From: Paludibacteraceae bacterium
GTDB taxonomy: Bacteria > Bacteroidota > Bacteroidia > Bacteroidales > Paludibacteraceae
Length of the DNA stretch: 64,000 nt
NCBI GenBank assembly: GCA_017547145.1
Contig: JAFYQJ010000011.1
Coordinates: 124,001-188,000, forward strand
Direction: 5' to 3'
Shown here: piece after piece, positions 9,329 to 17,971 of the stretch
Layout: every line of letters begins with the position of its first letter
Numbering within the stretch: the stretch's first letter is position 1
Position numbers and translations under genes: made by a program
Notes under the pieces: generated by a model
The model's input: the letters and a program-made list of their open reading frames with translations, nothing else
The model's database searches: none
What the model was told of the DNA's origin: nothing

Positions 9329-10240
9329 CTATAGTAATAATTTTTTTACTATTTCAACTTTTTCTTCATTGGGTAGCATTGCGTCTATCCAATGAATTTT
9401 TATACCTCGGCGTTCCATTCCTCGCCACCAAGTCATTTGGCGTTTTGCAAATTGATGAATAGCAATTTCTAATTGTGCGTAAAGTTCGTCATAGGTTAAA
9501 TTGCCTAACAAATAGTTAGTTACAAACTTATATTCCAATCCATAGTAAATTAACGATTCGGGCGAAAGACCTTTATCGAGCAAATGCTGCACTTCGGCTA
9601 TCATACCCACTTCTAAACGACGACGCAATCGTTGAGAAATCCGTTGCCGACGCTCCTCACGAGAAATATCAATACCAACAACCAAACTATTTATTTGGGG
9701 ATAATCTATATTTGCCACTTCATTATTTCGGTAATAATCTGCTATTTCAATTGCACGAATTGCACGTCGCTTGGTTTCGATATCGCTTGTATTATGTAGA
9801 GGCTTATATTTTTTTAGAATTTCTGCTAACTCTTCTAGCGATTTATTTTCCAATTCGACACGCAAAACATCATTAACTGGCACTTCCAACATTTTATAAC
9901 CTTTCAAAGCTGCTTCTACGTAAAGTCCCGTTCCTCCACAAAGAATAGGAAGTTTACCTTTTTCAGAAATAGTTTTAAATGCCGATAAAAAATCTCGTTG
10001 AAATTCATAGACATTATATTGATAACCAGCCTCTACAATATCCACTAAATGATACGGAATTTGATTACCGTTTACTATATAATCCGCCAAATCTTTGCCT
10101 GTACCTATTGTCATATCACGATATACTTGACGCGAATCGGCACTAATTATTTCTGAATTTATAGCTGTGGCTAACTTTGCAGCAAAAGCTGTTTTGCCAG
10201 TAGCTGTAGGGCCTACTATGGTTATAAGGTTATACTCCAT
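9329..10240 (-). CDS. miaA: tRNA dimethylallyltransferase
   Basis: MiaA transfers a dimethylallyl group to the N6 of A37 in tRNAs reading UNN codons. The N-terminal P-loop GPTATGKT (residues 10-17) and ISADSRQVYRDMTIGT, which contains the catalytic Asp and prenyl-donor site, are present, together with CGGTGLYVEA and the C-terminal FAKRQMTWWRG. At 303 residues the length is standard. The dimethylallyl diphosphate donor is made by the pathway containing ispG, which is the divergent neighbour. Confidence 0.95.
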   Translation of the reverse strand: MEYNLITIVGPTATGKTAFAAKLATAINSEIISADSRQVYRDMTIGTGKDLADYIVNGNQIPYHLVDIVEAGYQYNVYEFQRDFLSAFKTISEKGKLPILCGGTGLYVEAALKGYKMLEVPVNDVLRVELENKSLEELAEILKKYKPLHNTSDIETKRRAIRAIEIADYYRNNEVANIDYPQINSLVVGIDISREERRQRISQRLRRRLEVGMIAEVQHLLDKGLSPESLIYYGLEYKFVTNYLLGNLTYDELYAQLEIAIHQFAKRQMTWWRGMERRGIKIHWIDAMLPNEEKVEIVKKLLL

Positions 10241-10382
10241 TTTTTTGATTATCTAAACAACAAAGATACACTTTTCGATAAAGAAATCCTAACTTATAAA
10301 AACTCCTAATAGAAAGGTTTTTAAATTTGAAAATAACTGAAAGCTTTTTTAACTTTGTATCTTAAATTATACCATTGATACA

Positions 10383-12206
10383 ATGAATTATACCGAATCT
10401 TTATTCAATTACAAACGCCGCGAAACATCGACTACAACTATTGGTAACATCACTATGGGTAGCCAAACCGTTATTCGTATTCAATCGATGGCAAACACCA
10501 ATACAAACGATATAAACACTAGTGTTGAACAATGTGTCCGAATAATAGAAGCAGGAGCCGACCTTGTACGATTTACAACTCAAGGCACACGCGAGGCCGA
10601 AAATTTAGGCGTAATAAACAAACAACTAAAGCAACAAAATAGGACTGCTCCTCTTGTGGCCGATGTCCACTTTAATCCAAACGTTGCCGATATAGCAGCA
10701 CAAAAGGTTGAAAAAGTTCGTATCAATCCGGGCAATTACGTCGACAACATACATACGTTTCAGCATTTTGAATATACCGACGAAGAATATGCTGCCGAAA
10801 TAGAAAAAATTCGCCAACGTTTTATTCCATTTCTAAATATTTGTAAAGCAAACAATACGGCTATACGCATTGGTGTTAACCATGGCTCTTTGTCGGATAG
10901 AATAATGAGCAGATATGGAGACACAGCACAAGGTATGGTAGAATCGTGCATGGAGTTTTTACGGATTTGCTGTGAAGAGGAATTTTATAATGTAGTAATT
11001 TCAATAAAATCGTCGAATACACTAGCAATGGTGCAAACTGTACGATTGTTGGTAGCTACTATGCAAAAGGAAAATATGAAATTCCCTTTGCACATAGGTG
11101 TTACCGAAGCAGGCGATGGCGAAGACGGACGAATAAAATCGGCTGTTGGAATTGGTACACTTTTGCTCGATGGTATTGGCGATACGCTACGCGTTTCGCT
11201 CACCGAAGCTCCCGAAAACGAAATTCCAGTAGCTAAAAAATTAGTAGCACTTCTTACTGAACGACAAGCAGAACCAAACATTGCTGAACAAGTAAACGAA
11301 AAATTCTCTCCCTACGAATATACACGTCGCATAACCAACAACGTAAACAATGTCGGTAGTGAAAATGTGCCTATTGTAGTGGCAGATTTTTCAAACAAAG
11401 CAAATTTAACTAACGTAGAAGCAGATTTTATTTATGCGGGGAACAAATTTTTTGAAACAAACAAACCACAAATTATCGATGAAGATGCTTTCGAAAATCA
11501 GCTAAACACTTTTGCTTTATACAAAAGTATAGAATCTTTGAAAAATGTGCGAACAGACAATGTTTACTTTTTAAAACTTAAATATTCGCAATTAACACAA
11601 AATATTGTAAATGAGTTAAAAACGCGTAAAAATTGCATCATTTGGCATCCATTTGAAAGTATTGCTGAAAGTAGAGCTTTTTTTCATCGACTTTTAAACG
11701 AAAAATGCAATAATCCTGTTGTTTTGGTTTATCAACGCAACGATACTGATAACGAAAACTTTCAACTTGCAGCAAGTATGTTTGCAGGATCGCTTTTTTT
11801 AGATGGCTTTGCCGATGGGTTGATGTTGCAAAACGAATATTTGACAACAGACGAATTAGTGAAAAATACTTTTGGCATACTGCAAGCCACTCGCACACGT
11901 TTTAGTAAAACGGAATATATTTCGTGCCCAGGCTGCGGACGTACTATGTTCGATTTGCAAAACACTTTAGCAAAAGTAAAAGCGGCAACTTCACATCTAA
12001 AAAATCTAAAAATAGCTGTTATGGGATGCATTGTAAATGGAACTGGCGAAATGGCCGATGCCGATTATGGTTACGTAGGAGCAGGCAAAGGCAAAGTAAG
12101 CCTTTACAAGCAAAAACAGTGTATCGAAAAAAACATACCTGAACAGGAAGCTATTGCCCGACTCGAAGCTCTGATTAGAGCAAATGGCGACTGGGAAACA
12201 AAATAA
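10383..12206 (+). CDS. ispG: 4-hydroxy-3-methylbut-2-enyl diphosphate synthase, long form
   Basis: IspG reduces methylerythritol cyclodiphosphate to HMBPP in the non-mevalonate isoprenoid pathway using a [4Fe-4S] cluster. At 607 residues it is the long three-domain type of Bacteroidota and plants, with an extra TIM-like domain (about 270-490) between the catalytic barrel and the iron-sulfur domain. The N-terminal barrel shows QSMANTNTND and HIGVTEAGDGEDG. Cluster ligands are in SCPGCGRT and GCIVNGTGE near the C-terminus. The gene diverges from miaA and is followed seven bases after its stop by the first lipoprotein gene, which may share its transcript. Confidence 0.95.
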   Translation: MNYTESLFNYKRRETSTTTIGNITMGSQTVIRIQSMANTNTNDINTSVEQCVRIIEAGADLVRFTTQGTREAENLGVINKQLKQQNRTAPLVADVHFNPNVADIAAQKVEKVRINPGNYVDNIHTFQHFEYTDEEYAAEIEKIRQRFIPFLNICKANNTAIRIGVNHGSLSDRIMSRYGDTAQGMVESCMEFLRICCEEEFYNVVISIKSSNTLAMVQTVRLLVATMQKENMKFPLHIGVTEAGDGEDGRIKSAVGIGTLLLDGIGDTLRVSLTEAPENEIPVAKKLVALLTERQAEPNIAEQVNEKFSPYEYTRRITNNVNNVGSENVPIVVADFSNKANLTNVEADFIYAGNKFFETNKPQIIDEDAFENQLNTFALYKSIESLKNVRTDNVYFLKLKYSQLTQNIVNELKTRKNCIIWHPFESIAESRAFFHRLLNEKCNNPVVLVYQRNDTDNENFQLAASMFAGSLFLDGFADGLMLQNEYLTTDELVKNTFGILQATRTRFSKTEYISCPGCGRTMFDLQNTLAKVKAATSHLKNLKIAVMGCIVNGTGEMADADYGYVGAGKGKVSLYKQKQCIEKNIPEQEAIARLEALIRANGDWETK

Positions 12207-12213
12207 CTTTTGT

Positions 12214-13002
12214 ATGAAGCATTTACAATTCATAGCCATTTTATTCATTCTTTTCGCACTTGCGAGTTGCGATAAGTACAACGACGAACTACTCACTGAT
12301 ATAGAAGTAGAAGATTATGGATATATTCTACCTGAAATGGAGGACGAATATGAAAACTACCCACTTTCCAACATGAATTATACTCATAGCCTAAATCTTT
12401 GCATTCCATTGGTTTATGAAGGAGAGACATACGATTGGAAATTCGTGCATATCAAAGGGCTGCAATACAATGATGTACTAACCAAAGAGTGGCAATCGAA
12501 ACGTATAAAAGTTACTTCGATAGAAAAAATGGAAAGTTTGCCATTCAAACGATTACCACCTATAGACTATTATCCTTTTATGGAGCAAGATACTTACAAA
12601 ATAATAAACCAACAAGCAGATGTTGATTCGCTTATAAATAAATTGGAACCTATAACCGATTATATGATTTTTCCTCAAAACATTACGGAATGGCAGAATA
12701 TCGATTTTGAAAAATACTATTTAATTGTTGTCAAATCCTTTGTTGATTTTTATAATAATAATATGACTAATGACAACGTTTACAATCGTATATATAATAA
12801 TCTTGTTTTTCCTTTTATCATAGATTCAAACAATCAAGTAGAATGTTTTATATTTACTCAAGAAATCATTTATTATGGTAATAAATGGATGGATGATTAT
12901 TTTTCTTTTCTTTTAGGCATATTAGTAGAGAAAGACATACAAGTGGATAAAGTAACTTTCAAGCATCTAAAGAATATTCATAAAAGTGTTCTCATTTACT
13001 AA
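12214..13002 (+). CDS. Lipoprotein of unknown function, tandem copy 1
   Basis: Not recognised by function. The start giving MKHLQFIAILFILF is chosen because it begins a clean lipoprotein signal with lipobox ALASC; an in-frame upstream ATG would add ten residues inside the ispG end. The mature part starts CDKYNDELLTDIEVEDYG. The central block (from about ITSIEKM-like residues through ITDYMIFPQNITEWQNID) is nearly the same in copies 2 and 3, while the N-terminal 30 and C-terminal 90 residues vary more. No membrane segment beyond the signal is seen. It is probably anchored to the outer or inner membrane; no domain family can be named. Confidence 0.85.
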   Translation: MKHLQFIAILFILFALASCDKYNDELLTDIEVEDYGYILPEMEDEYENYPLSNMNYTHSLNLCIPLVYEGETYDWKFVHIKGLQYNDVLTKEWQSKRIKVTSIEKMESLPFKRLPPIDYYPFMEQDTYKIINQQADVDSLINKLEPITDYMIFPQNITEWQNIDFEKYYLIVVKSFVDFYNNNMTNDNVYNRIYNNLVFPFIIDSNNQVECFIFTQEIIYYGNKWMDDYFSFLLGILVEKDIQVDKVTFKHLKNIHKSVLIY

Positions 13003-13007
13003 TTATT

Positions 13008-13823
13008 ATGATAATAATAAAATATTTTAAATGGATTGCATTCGTTATTCTTATTGGACTTGTAGGGTGCGATAAGTACAATGACGAACTACTCACCGAC
13101 GCAGAGGTAGAAGAGTACGGATATATTCGGTCTGAAATAAGGGATAAATATGACAACTGCTCTCTTTCCGATATGAATTACACTCATAGTCTAAATCTTC
13201 ACCTTCCATTAGTTTATGAAGGAGAGACATACGATTGGAAATTCGTACATATCAAAGGATTTTTATACAATGATGTACTAACTGAAAAGTGGCAATCGAA
13301 ACGTATAAAAGTTACTTCGATAGAAAAAATGGAAACTCTGCCTTTTAAGCAATTACCAGCTATAGACTACTACCCTTTTATGGAACAAGACAGCTACAAG
13401 ATAATCAACCACCAAGCAGATGTCGATTCGCTTATAAATAAATTGGAGCCTATAACCGACTATATGATTTTTCCTCAAAACATTACGGAATGGCAGAATA
13501 TCGATTTTGAAAAATACTACTTGATCGTCGTCCGTTCTTTCGTGGATTTTTATTTTAATGATTTAAACGGAAGTGATGAAAATAGTTATAAGAGAGTGTA
13601 TTATAACCGTGTAATCCCCTTTATTGTGGACTCCAATAATCAAATAGAATGTTTTGTATTTACTCCGGAAATTGTTGTATATGGTCCTACTGTTGGCAAT
13701 GAAAGAAGATTTTCTTGCCTTTTGGGTATCTTGGTAGAAAATGATATAAAAGTGGATAAAGTAACCATCAAGCACCTCAAAGGGTTTAATAGAACTGTTT
13801 ATATTTACCCTCCCATTTATTAA
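13008..13823 (+). CDS. Lipoprotein of unknown function, tandem copy 2
   Basis: This is a paralogue of the flanking genes. The signal MIIIKYFKWIAFVILIGLVG ends in lipobox GLVGC and the mature part again begins CDKYNDELLTD. The middle of the protein is almost identical to copy 3 (FLYNDVLTEKWQS, INHQADVDSLINKLEP), but the region FYFNDLNGSDENSYKRV is unique to this copy. It ends in YPPIY, which copy 3 matches with NPPIY and copy 1 lacks. It lies five bases after copy 1. Function unknown. Confidence 0.85.
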   Translation: MIIIKYFKWIAFVILIGLVGCDKYNDELLTDAEVEEYGYIRSEIRDKYDNCSLSDMNYTHSLNLHLPLVYEGETYDWKFVHIKGFLYNDVLTEKWQSKRIKVTSIEKMETLPFKQLPAIDYYPFMEQDSYKIINHQADVDSLINKLEPITDYMIFPQNITEWQNIDFEKYYLIVVRSFVDFYFNDLNGSDENSYKRVYYNRVIPFIVDSNNQIECFVFTPEIVVYGPTVGNERRFSCLLGILVENDIKVDKVTIKHLKGFNRTVYIYPPIY

Positions 13824-13843
13824 AACATATAAAGATAACGACA

Positions 13844-14641
13844 ATGAACAATACTAAATGGATAATTTTTACTATTCTTTTCGCACTCATCAGTTGCGAT
13901 AAGTACAACGACGAACTGCTTACCGATGTAGAGGTAGAAGAGTACGGATACATTCGCCCCATAATGAAAGATGACGACTATCCTCTTTCCGATATGACTC
14001 ACACCCACAGCCTAAATCTTTGCATTCCATTGGTTTATGAAGGAACTTATGAGGGGAAATTTGTACATATCAAAGGATTTTTATACAATGATGTACTAAC
14101 TGAAAAGTGGCAATCGGAACGCATAAGAGTAACTTCTATAGAGAAAATGGAAACTCTGCCTTTTAAGCAATTGCCACCCATAGACTACTACCCTTTAATG
14201 GGACAAGACAGCTACAAGATAATCAACCACCAAGCAGATGTAGATTCGCTTATAAATAAATTGGAGCCCATAACCGATTACATGCTCTTCCCACAAAACA
14301 TCACGGAATGGCAAAATATCGATTTTGAAAAATACTATTTAATTGTTGTCAAATCCTTCGTTGATTTTTTTGATAATAATAATAATATGACTAATGAAGG
14401 GGTTTATAATGGTATATACAATAATCATGTTTTCCCTTTTATCATCGATTCAAAAGATCAGATAGAATGTTTTGTATTTACTCAAGAAATTGTTTATTAT
14501 GGCATTACCGCTTGGACAGACAAATGTTTTTCTTTTCTTTTAGGTATATTAGTAGAAAAAGACATAAAAGTGGATAAAGTATCCATCAAGCACCTAAAAG
14601 GTATTCATAGAAGTGTTTATATTAACCCTCCCATTTATTAA
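13844..14641 (+). CDS. Lipoprotein of unknown function, tandem copy 3
   Basis: This is the third paralogue, starting MNNTKWIIFTILFALISC with lipobox ALISC and mature CDKYNDELLTDVEVEEYG. Compared with copies 1 and 2 it lacks a few residues around GTYEGKFVHIKGF. Its C-terminal third (NNMTNEGVYNGIYNN, FTQEIVYYG) follows copy 1, whereas its centre and final NPPIY follow copy 2. This mosaic suggests exchange between copies. Function unknown; probably cotranscribed with copies 1 and 2. Confidence 0.85.
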   Translation: MNNTKWIIFTILFALISCDKYNDELLTDVEVEEYGYIRPIMKDDDYPLSDMTHTHSLNLCIPLVYEGTYEGKFVHIKGFLYNDVLTEKWQSERIRVTSIEKMETLPFKQLPPIDYYPLMGQDSYKIINHQADVDSLINKLEPITDYMLFPQNITEWQNIDFEKYYLIVVKSFVDFFDNNNNMTNEGVYNGIYNNHVFPFIIDSKDQIECFVFTQEIVYYGITAWTDKCFSFLLGILVEKDIKVDKVSIKHLKGIHRSVYINPPIY

Positions 14642-14643
14642 TA

Positions 14644-14783
14644 ATGACAATGAACAATACTAAATGGATAGCATTATTTATTACCATTCTTTTAGGGCAA
14701 ACAACCATCTCCTTTTGTGAGAATATTGAAAATCAATGGGGATAAGTGCAACAATGAACTATTTATCAATTATATCCCTTGAT
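14644..14783 (+). pseudogene. Remnant of a fourth lipoprotein copy
   Basis: Beginning three bases after copy 3, a frame opens MTMNNTKWIALFITILLG, repeating the MNNTKWI start of copy 3, and stops at 14743-14745. In a different frame just downstream the bases read DKCNNELFINYIP, a degraded version of the CDKYNDELLTD mature start. The remainder of the gene is absent. A frameshift and a large deletion therefore destroyed a fourth copy. Confidence 0.7.
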
Positions 14784-14825
14784 ATTTACTATTTTTGATG
14801 AAATTTTTATTTAAAATACATTGTT

Positions 14826-15251
14826 ATGGAAACAAAAGAAAAAGAATTAATGCTTGACAAACGTTATATGCAAATGGCTCGCATTTGGGCAGAAAATTCG
14901 TATTGCGAACGCCGAAAAGTAGGTGCTTTGATTGTAAAAAACAAAATGATTATCTCCGACGGATTTAACGGAACACCTTCGGGATTCGAAAATGTTTGCG
15001 AAGACGAAAACAATGTTTCGAAACCATACGTTTTACATGCAGAAGCAAATGCCATAACAAAAGTGGCTCGCTCAAACAACAGCAGCGACGGAGCTACGCT
15101 CTACGTTACAGCATCGCCTTGCATCGAATGTGCAAAGTTGATTATACAAAGTGGCATTAAACGCGTGGTGTTTGGCGAACACTATCGCATAACCGACGGC
15201 ATCGATTTGCTAAAACGTGCAGGCATTGAAGTTATTTATCTTGAAGCATAA
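14826..15251 (+). CDS. dCMP deaminase family protein (ComEB-like)
   Basis: This is a zinc-dependent deaminase of 141 residues that likely converts dCMP to dUMP for thymidylate synthesis. The catalytic HAEAN motif (about residue 77) supplies the zinc His and proton-shuttle Glu, and SPCIECAK supplies two zinc Cys residues. GALIVKNKMIISDGFNGTPSG matches the dCMP-type substrate loop rather than cytidine deaminase; the latter is encoded separately at 62.8 kb. The S41 protease gene follows 13 bases after its stop. Confidence 0.88.
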   Translation: METKEKELMLDKRYMQMARIWAENSYCERRKVGALIVKNKMIISDGFNGTPSGFENVCEDENNVSKPYVLHAEANAITKVARSNNSSDGATLYVTASPCIECAKLIIQSGIKRVVFGEHYRITDGIDLLKRAGIEVIYLEA

Positions 15252-15264
15252 AAACCTTTTTTTG

Positions 15265-16905
15265 ATGAAAAAAATTTATTTACCTATTCTTGTTGGATTT
15301 TGCATTGCTTTAGGCATTGTTATCGGAGTTGTTTTTACCGAAAATAGTTACAAAAATTTTCTAGGACAAATATCTTTATCAACATTACAAAACACGAATT
15401 TATCAAAAACTGATGTTATTTTTAAGTTGATTGACGAGCAATATGTAGATTCTATTGATACGCAAAAGATAGAAGAAAGCATTATCCCCGAAATTTTTAA
15501 GCACCTCGATCCACACTCTTCGTACATCCCTGCCAAAGATATAGAAGAGGTAAATGCCGACTTGAGTGGCAGCTTTAGTGGCATTGGTGTTCAATTTAAT
15601 CTCCAAAACGACACTATATATATCGTAGACGTCATACGTGGCGGACCATCAGAGCGTGCCGGTCTTGTAGCTGGAGACCGCATTGTAGAAGTAAACGACA
15701 CCATTTTTGTAGGTAAAGAAATTAACAACGAAAAAATCGTAAAAAAGCTTCGTGGACCTAAAAATACAAAAGTAAAAATCGGTGTTAAACGTCGAGGCAC
15801 AAAAGAAATTTTACACTACACGATTGTTCGTGACGATATTCCTGTTAAAAGTGTTGAATCGGCATATATGATTGCACCAAACATCGGTTACATCTACGTT
15901 AGCAAATTTGGAGCTACTACTTACAACGAATTTTTAACCTCAATTGCAATGCTAAAAAAACAAGGTGCAAGCAAATTTATTATCGATTTACGAGGCAATT
16001 CGGGTGGCTATTTAGATGCCGCAACTCGTATGATAAATGAGTTCCTCTATCAAGGACAATTGATTGTTTATACACAAGGTAATCCAAATTTTTATCCACG
16101 TAGCGACATTTATGCTATTGGCACAGGCTCTTGCAAATCAAACGACATAGCCGTATTGGTAGACGAATTTTCGGGTTCGGCTAGCGAAATTTTTGCTGGT
16201 GCCATTCAAGACAACGATCGAGGAATTATTATAGGTCGACGCACCTTTGGGAAAGGACTCGTACAACAACAAATTCCACTCGAAGACAATTCGGCTTTAA
16301 GACTGACCGTAGCTCGCTACTACACGCCAAGCGGACGTTGCATTCAAAAACCATACGAATTAGGAAAAATTGACGAATACGAAAAGGATATTCTTAATCG
16401 TTACGAACATGGCGAATTTTATTCGCAAGATAGCATAAAACAAGACACCATAGCCTACAAAACACTTAACGGACGTACCGTTTACAGTGGTGGCGGCATA
16501 ATGCCCGACATTTTTGTACCAAGCGATACTTCGGACATTTCGCCATTTTTCACTAAACTTTTTAATAGTGGAGCAATGTATAAATTTGCCTTAAGGTACA
16601 CCGAAAGTAATAGAGAAACACTCAAAAAACAAGGCAATTGGATGCAATTGAGTGCCTACCTCGACACACAAAACATTTTAAAGCAAACACTTGATTTTGC
16701 CGAAAAACAAAATATAATAGGCAGCGAACGCGACAAAAAAATTTCGAACAATCGTATAAAAAAACAAGTTTACGCTTACATTGTGCGCGATGTGTTAGGC
16801 GACGATGGTTTTTACCCAATTTTGAACAAAGACGACAAATGCGTACAAATTGCCATTGAAAAAATTCAAAATCAAGACGAATTAAATAGAATTTTAAATA
16901 GATGA
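15265..16905 (+). CDS. C-terminal processing peptidase (S41 family, CtpA-type)
   Basis: This serine protease cleaves C-terminal segments of periplasmic or membrane proteins. The ATG giving MKKIYLPILVGFCIALGIVI is chosen: it opens a membrane anchor, while an upstream in-frame ATG lies inside the previous gene. A PDZ domain follows (GSFSGIGVQFNLQNDTIYIV to VNDTIFVGK), then the protease core with FIIDLRGNSGGYL, the catalytic Ser in FSGSASEIF and the catalytic Lys in GRRTFGKGLVQ. The C-terminal 150 residues are helical. The stop overlaps the next start (ATGA). Confidence 0.92.
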   Translation: MKKIYLPILVGFCIALGIVIGVVFTENSYKNFLGQISLSTLQNTNLSKTDVIFKLIDEQYVDSIDTQKIEESIIPEIFKHLDPHSSYIPAKDIEEVNADLSGSFSGIGVQFNLQNDTIYIVDVIRGGPSERAGLVAGDRIVEVNDTIFVGKEINNEKIVKKLRGPKNTKVKIGVKRRGTKEILHYTIVRDDIPVKSVESAYMIAPNIGYIYVSKFGATTYNEFLTSIAMLKKQGASKFIIDLRGNSGGYLDAATRMINEFLYQGQLIVYTQGNPNFYPRSDIYAIGTGSCKSNDIAVLVDEFSGSASEIFAGAIQDNDRGIIIGRRTFGKGLVQQQIPLEDNSALRLTVARYYTPSGRCIQKPYELGKIDEYEKDILNRYEHGEFYSQDSIKQDTIAYKTLNGRTVYSGGGIMPDIFVPSDTSDISPFFTKLFNSGAMYKFALRYTESNRETLKKQGNWMQLSAYLDTQNILKQTLDFAEKQNIIGSERDKKISNNRIKKQVYAYIVRDVLGDDGFYPILNKDDKCVQIAIEKIQNQDELNRILNR

Positions 16906-17966
16906 GTATCACCCCAAAAATAACGATTGTAAAAAAGCAAGGTAAAGATTTTTCTGTTTTAGCAGAAGAAGTTTTGGTTGCTCTACAAAAATCAAAACAA
17001 ACTATTATCCGCGTTTTGTTTTTTACCGATGTAGCGAATAATAATGATTTTTTACAAAAACAAGCTTTCGTTCTTACTCAAGCAAAACTGCTTTTTGTTG
17101 AAAAAATGCCTTTAATTAACATTATTTCGCAAGCTCCTTTCGGATACAATTTAATTGCCGAAATTCATTCTGTAGATGCCTCCGTAGCGTTTAAAAACGC
17201 TTTTGGAACAAACTATATTGTAGCAAAAAACAACGAAGAAAAAGCACTTTTTACAACTCTTGCACCCGAATACTCAACTATAAACGCCCCTATCGCACAA
17301 CAAGCGGAAAAAACCTTTGCAACATTAACTGCTATTTTTGAAAAAGAGGGAATGACTATTGATTGCATTCTACGCCAATGGAACTACGTAGAACGTATTA
17401 TCGACACCGATTCGTTAGGACAACGCTATCAACAATTCAACGATGCAAGGAGTAATTTTTATGCTCAATGTTATTGGCAAAATGGCTACCCTGCAGCAAC
17501 AGGCATTGGCACTAAAAAAGGAGGGTTGTCTATCGACATTGATGCTTATGCTGGTATTTCAACTAAAGCTATCGACAATCCTTTACAAATAGCGGCTCAT
17601 CGTTATTCAGAAAATGTACTCGAAGCAGGCAAACAACCACAACAAACTACACCAAAGTTTGAACGTGCAAGAGTTATCGACAATACGCTTTATATATCGG
17701 GTACGGCTGCCATTCGTGGCGAAGAAACCATTGCCGACAACGCCAAAGAACAAACACAAATAACGATAGAAAACATTCTAGCTCTAGTGCAACAAACTGA
17801 CAAAACAACACTCAATTATCTACGTGTTTATATCAAAAACAAAGCCGACTTTGCGGTTGTAAAAAATACCGTAAGTCAGCTATTGCCAAATATTGAAACA
17901 CTTTTTGTAGAAGCCGATATCTGCCGCTCCAACCTCTTGGTAGAAATAGAAGCTGTAGCAGAGTAG
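16902..17966 (+). CDS. Chorismatase-like protein (FkbO/Hyg5/XanB2 superfamily, YjgF-type fold)
   Basis: The C-terminal part shows a YjgF-related fold, with LYISGTAAIRGEE, a QTQITIENI helix and the final CRSNLLVEIEAVAE. The last matches the Cys-Arg-x-x-Leu-Leu-x-Glu-Ile-Glu end of chorismate-cleaving FkbO, Hyg5 and XanB2 enzymes as I remember them. NFYAQCYWQNGYPAATGIGT also resembles that group. A chorismate lyase activity giving a hydroxybenzoate-type product is possible but unproven; no pigment or siderophore cluster is nearby. It overlaps the protease gene by four bases and its TAG stop lies five bases from the end of the converging hsdR gene, marking the left border of the restriction island. 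Confidence 0.6.
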   Translation: MSITPKITIVKKQGKDFSVLAEEVLVALQKSKQTIIRVLFFTDVANNNDFLQKQAFVLTQAKLLFVEKMPLINIISQAPFGYNLIAEIHSVDASVAFKNAFGTNYIVAKNNEEKALFTTLAPEYSTINAPIAQQAEKTFATLTAIFEKEGMTIDCILRQWNYVERIIDTDSLGQRYQQFNDARSNFYAQCYWQNGYPAATGIGTKKGGLSIDIDAYAGISTKAIDNPLQIAAHRYSENVLEAGKQPQQTTPKFERARVIDNTLYISGTAAIRGEETIADNAKEQTQITIENILALVQQTDKTTLNYLRVYIKNKADFAVVKNTVSQLLPNIETLFVEADICRSNLLVEIEAVAE

Positions 17967-17971
17967 AAACT

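Noticed and set aside
11638-12296. Overlapping minus-strand frames opposite ispG
   Set aside because: They are antisense shadows of a well-conserved gene with cluster ligands in the forward frame.
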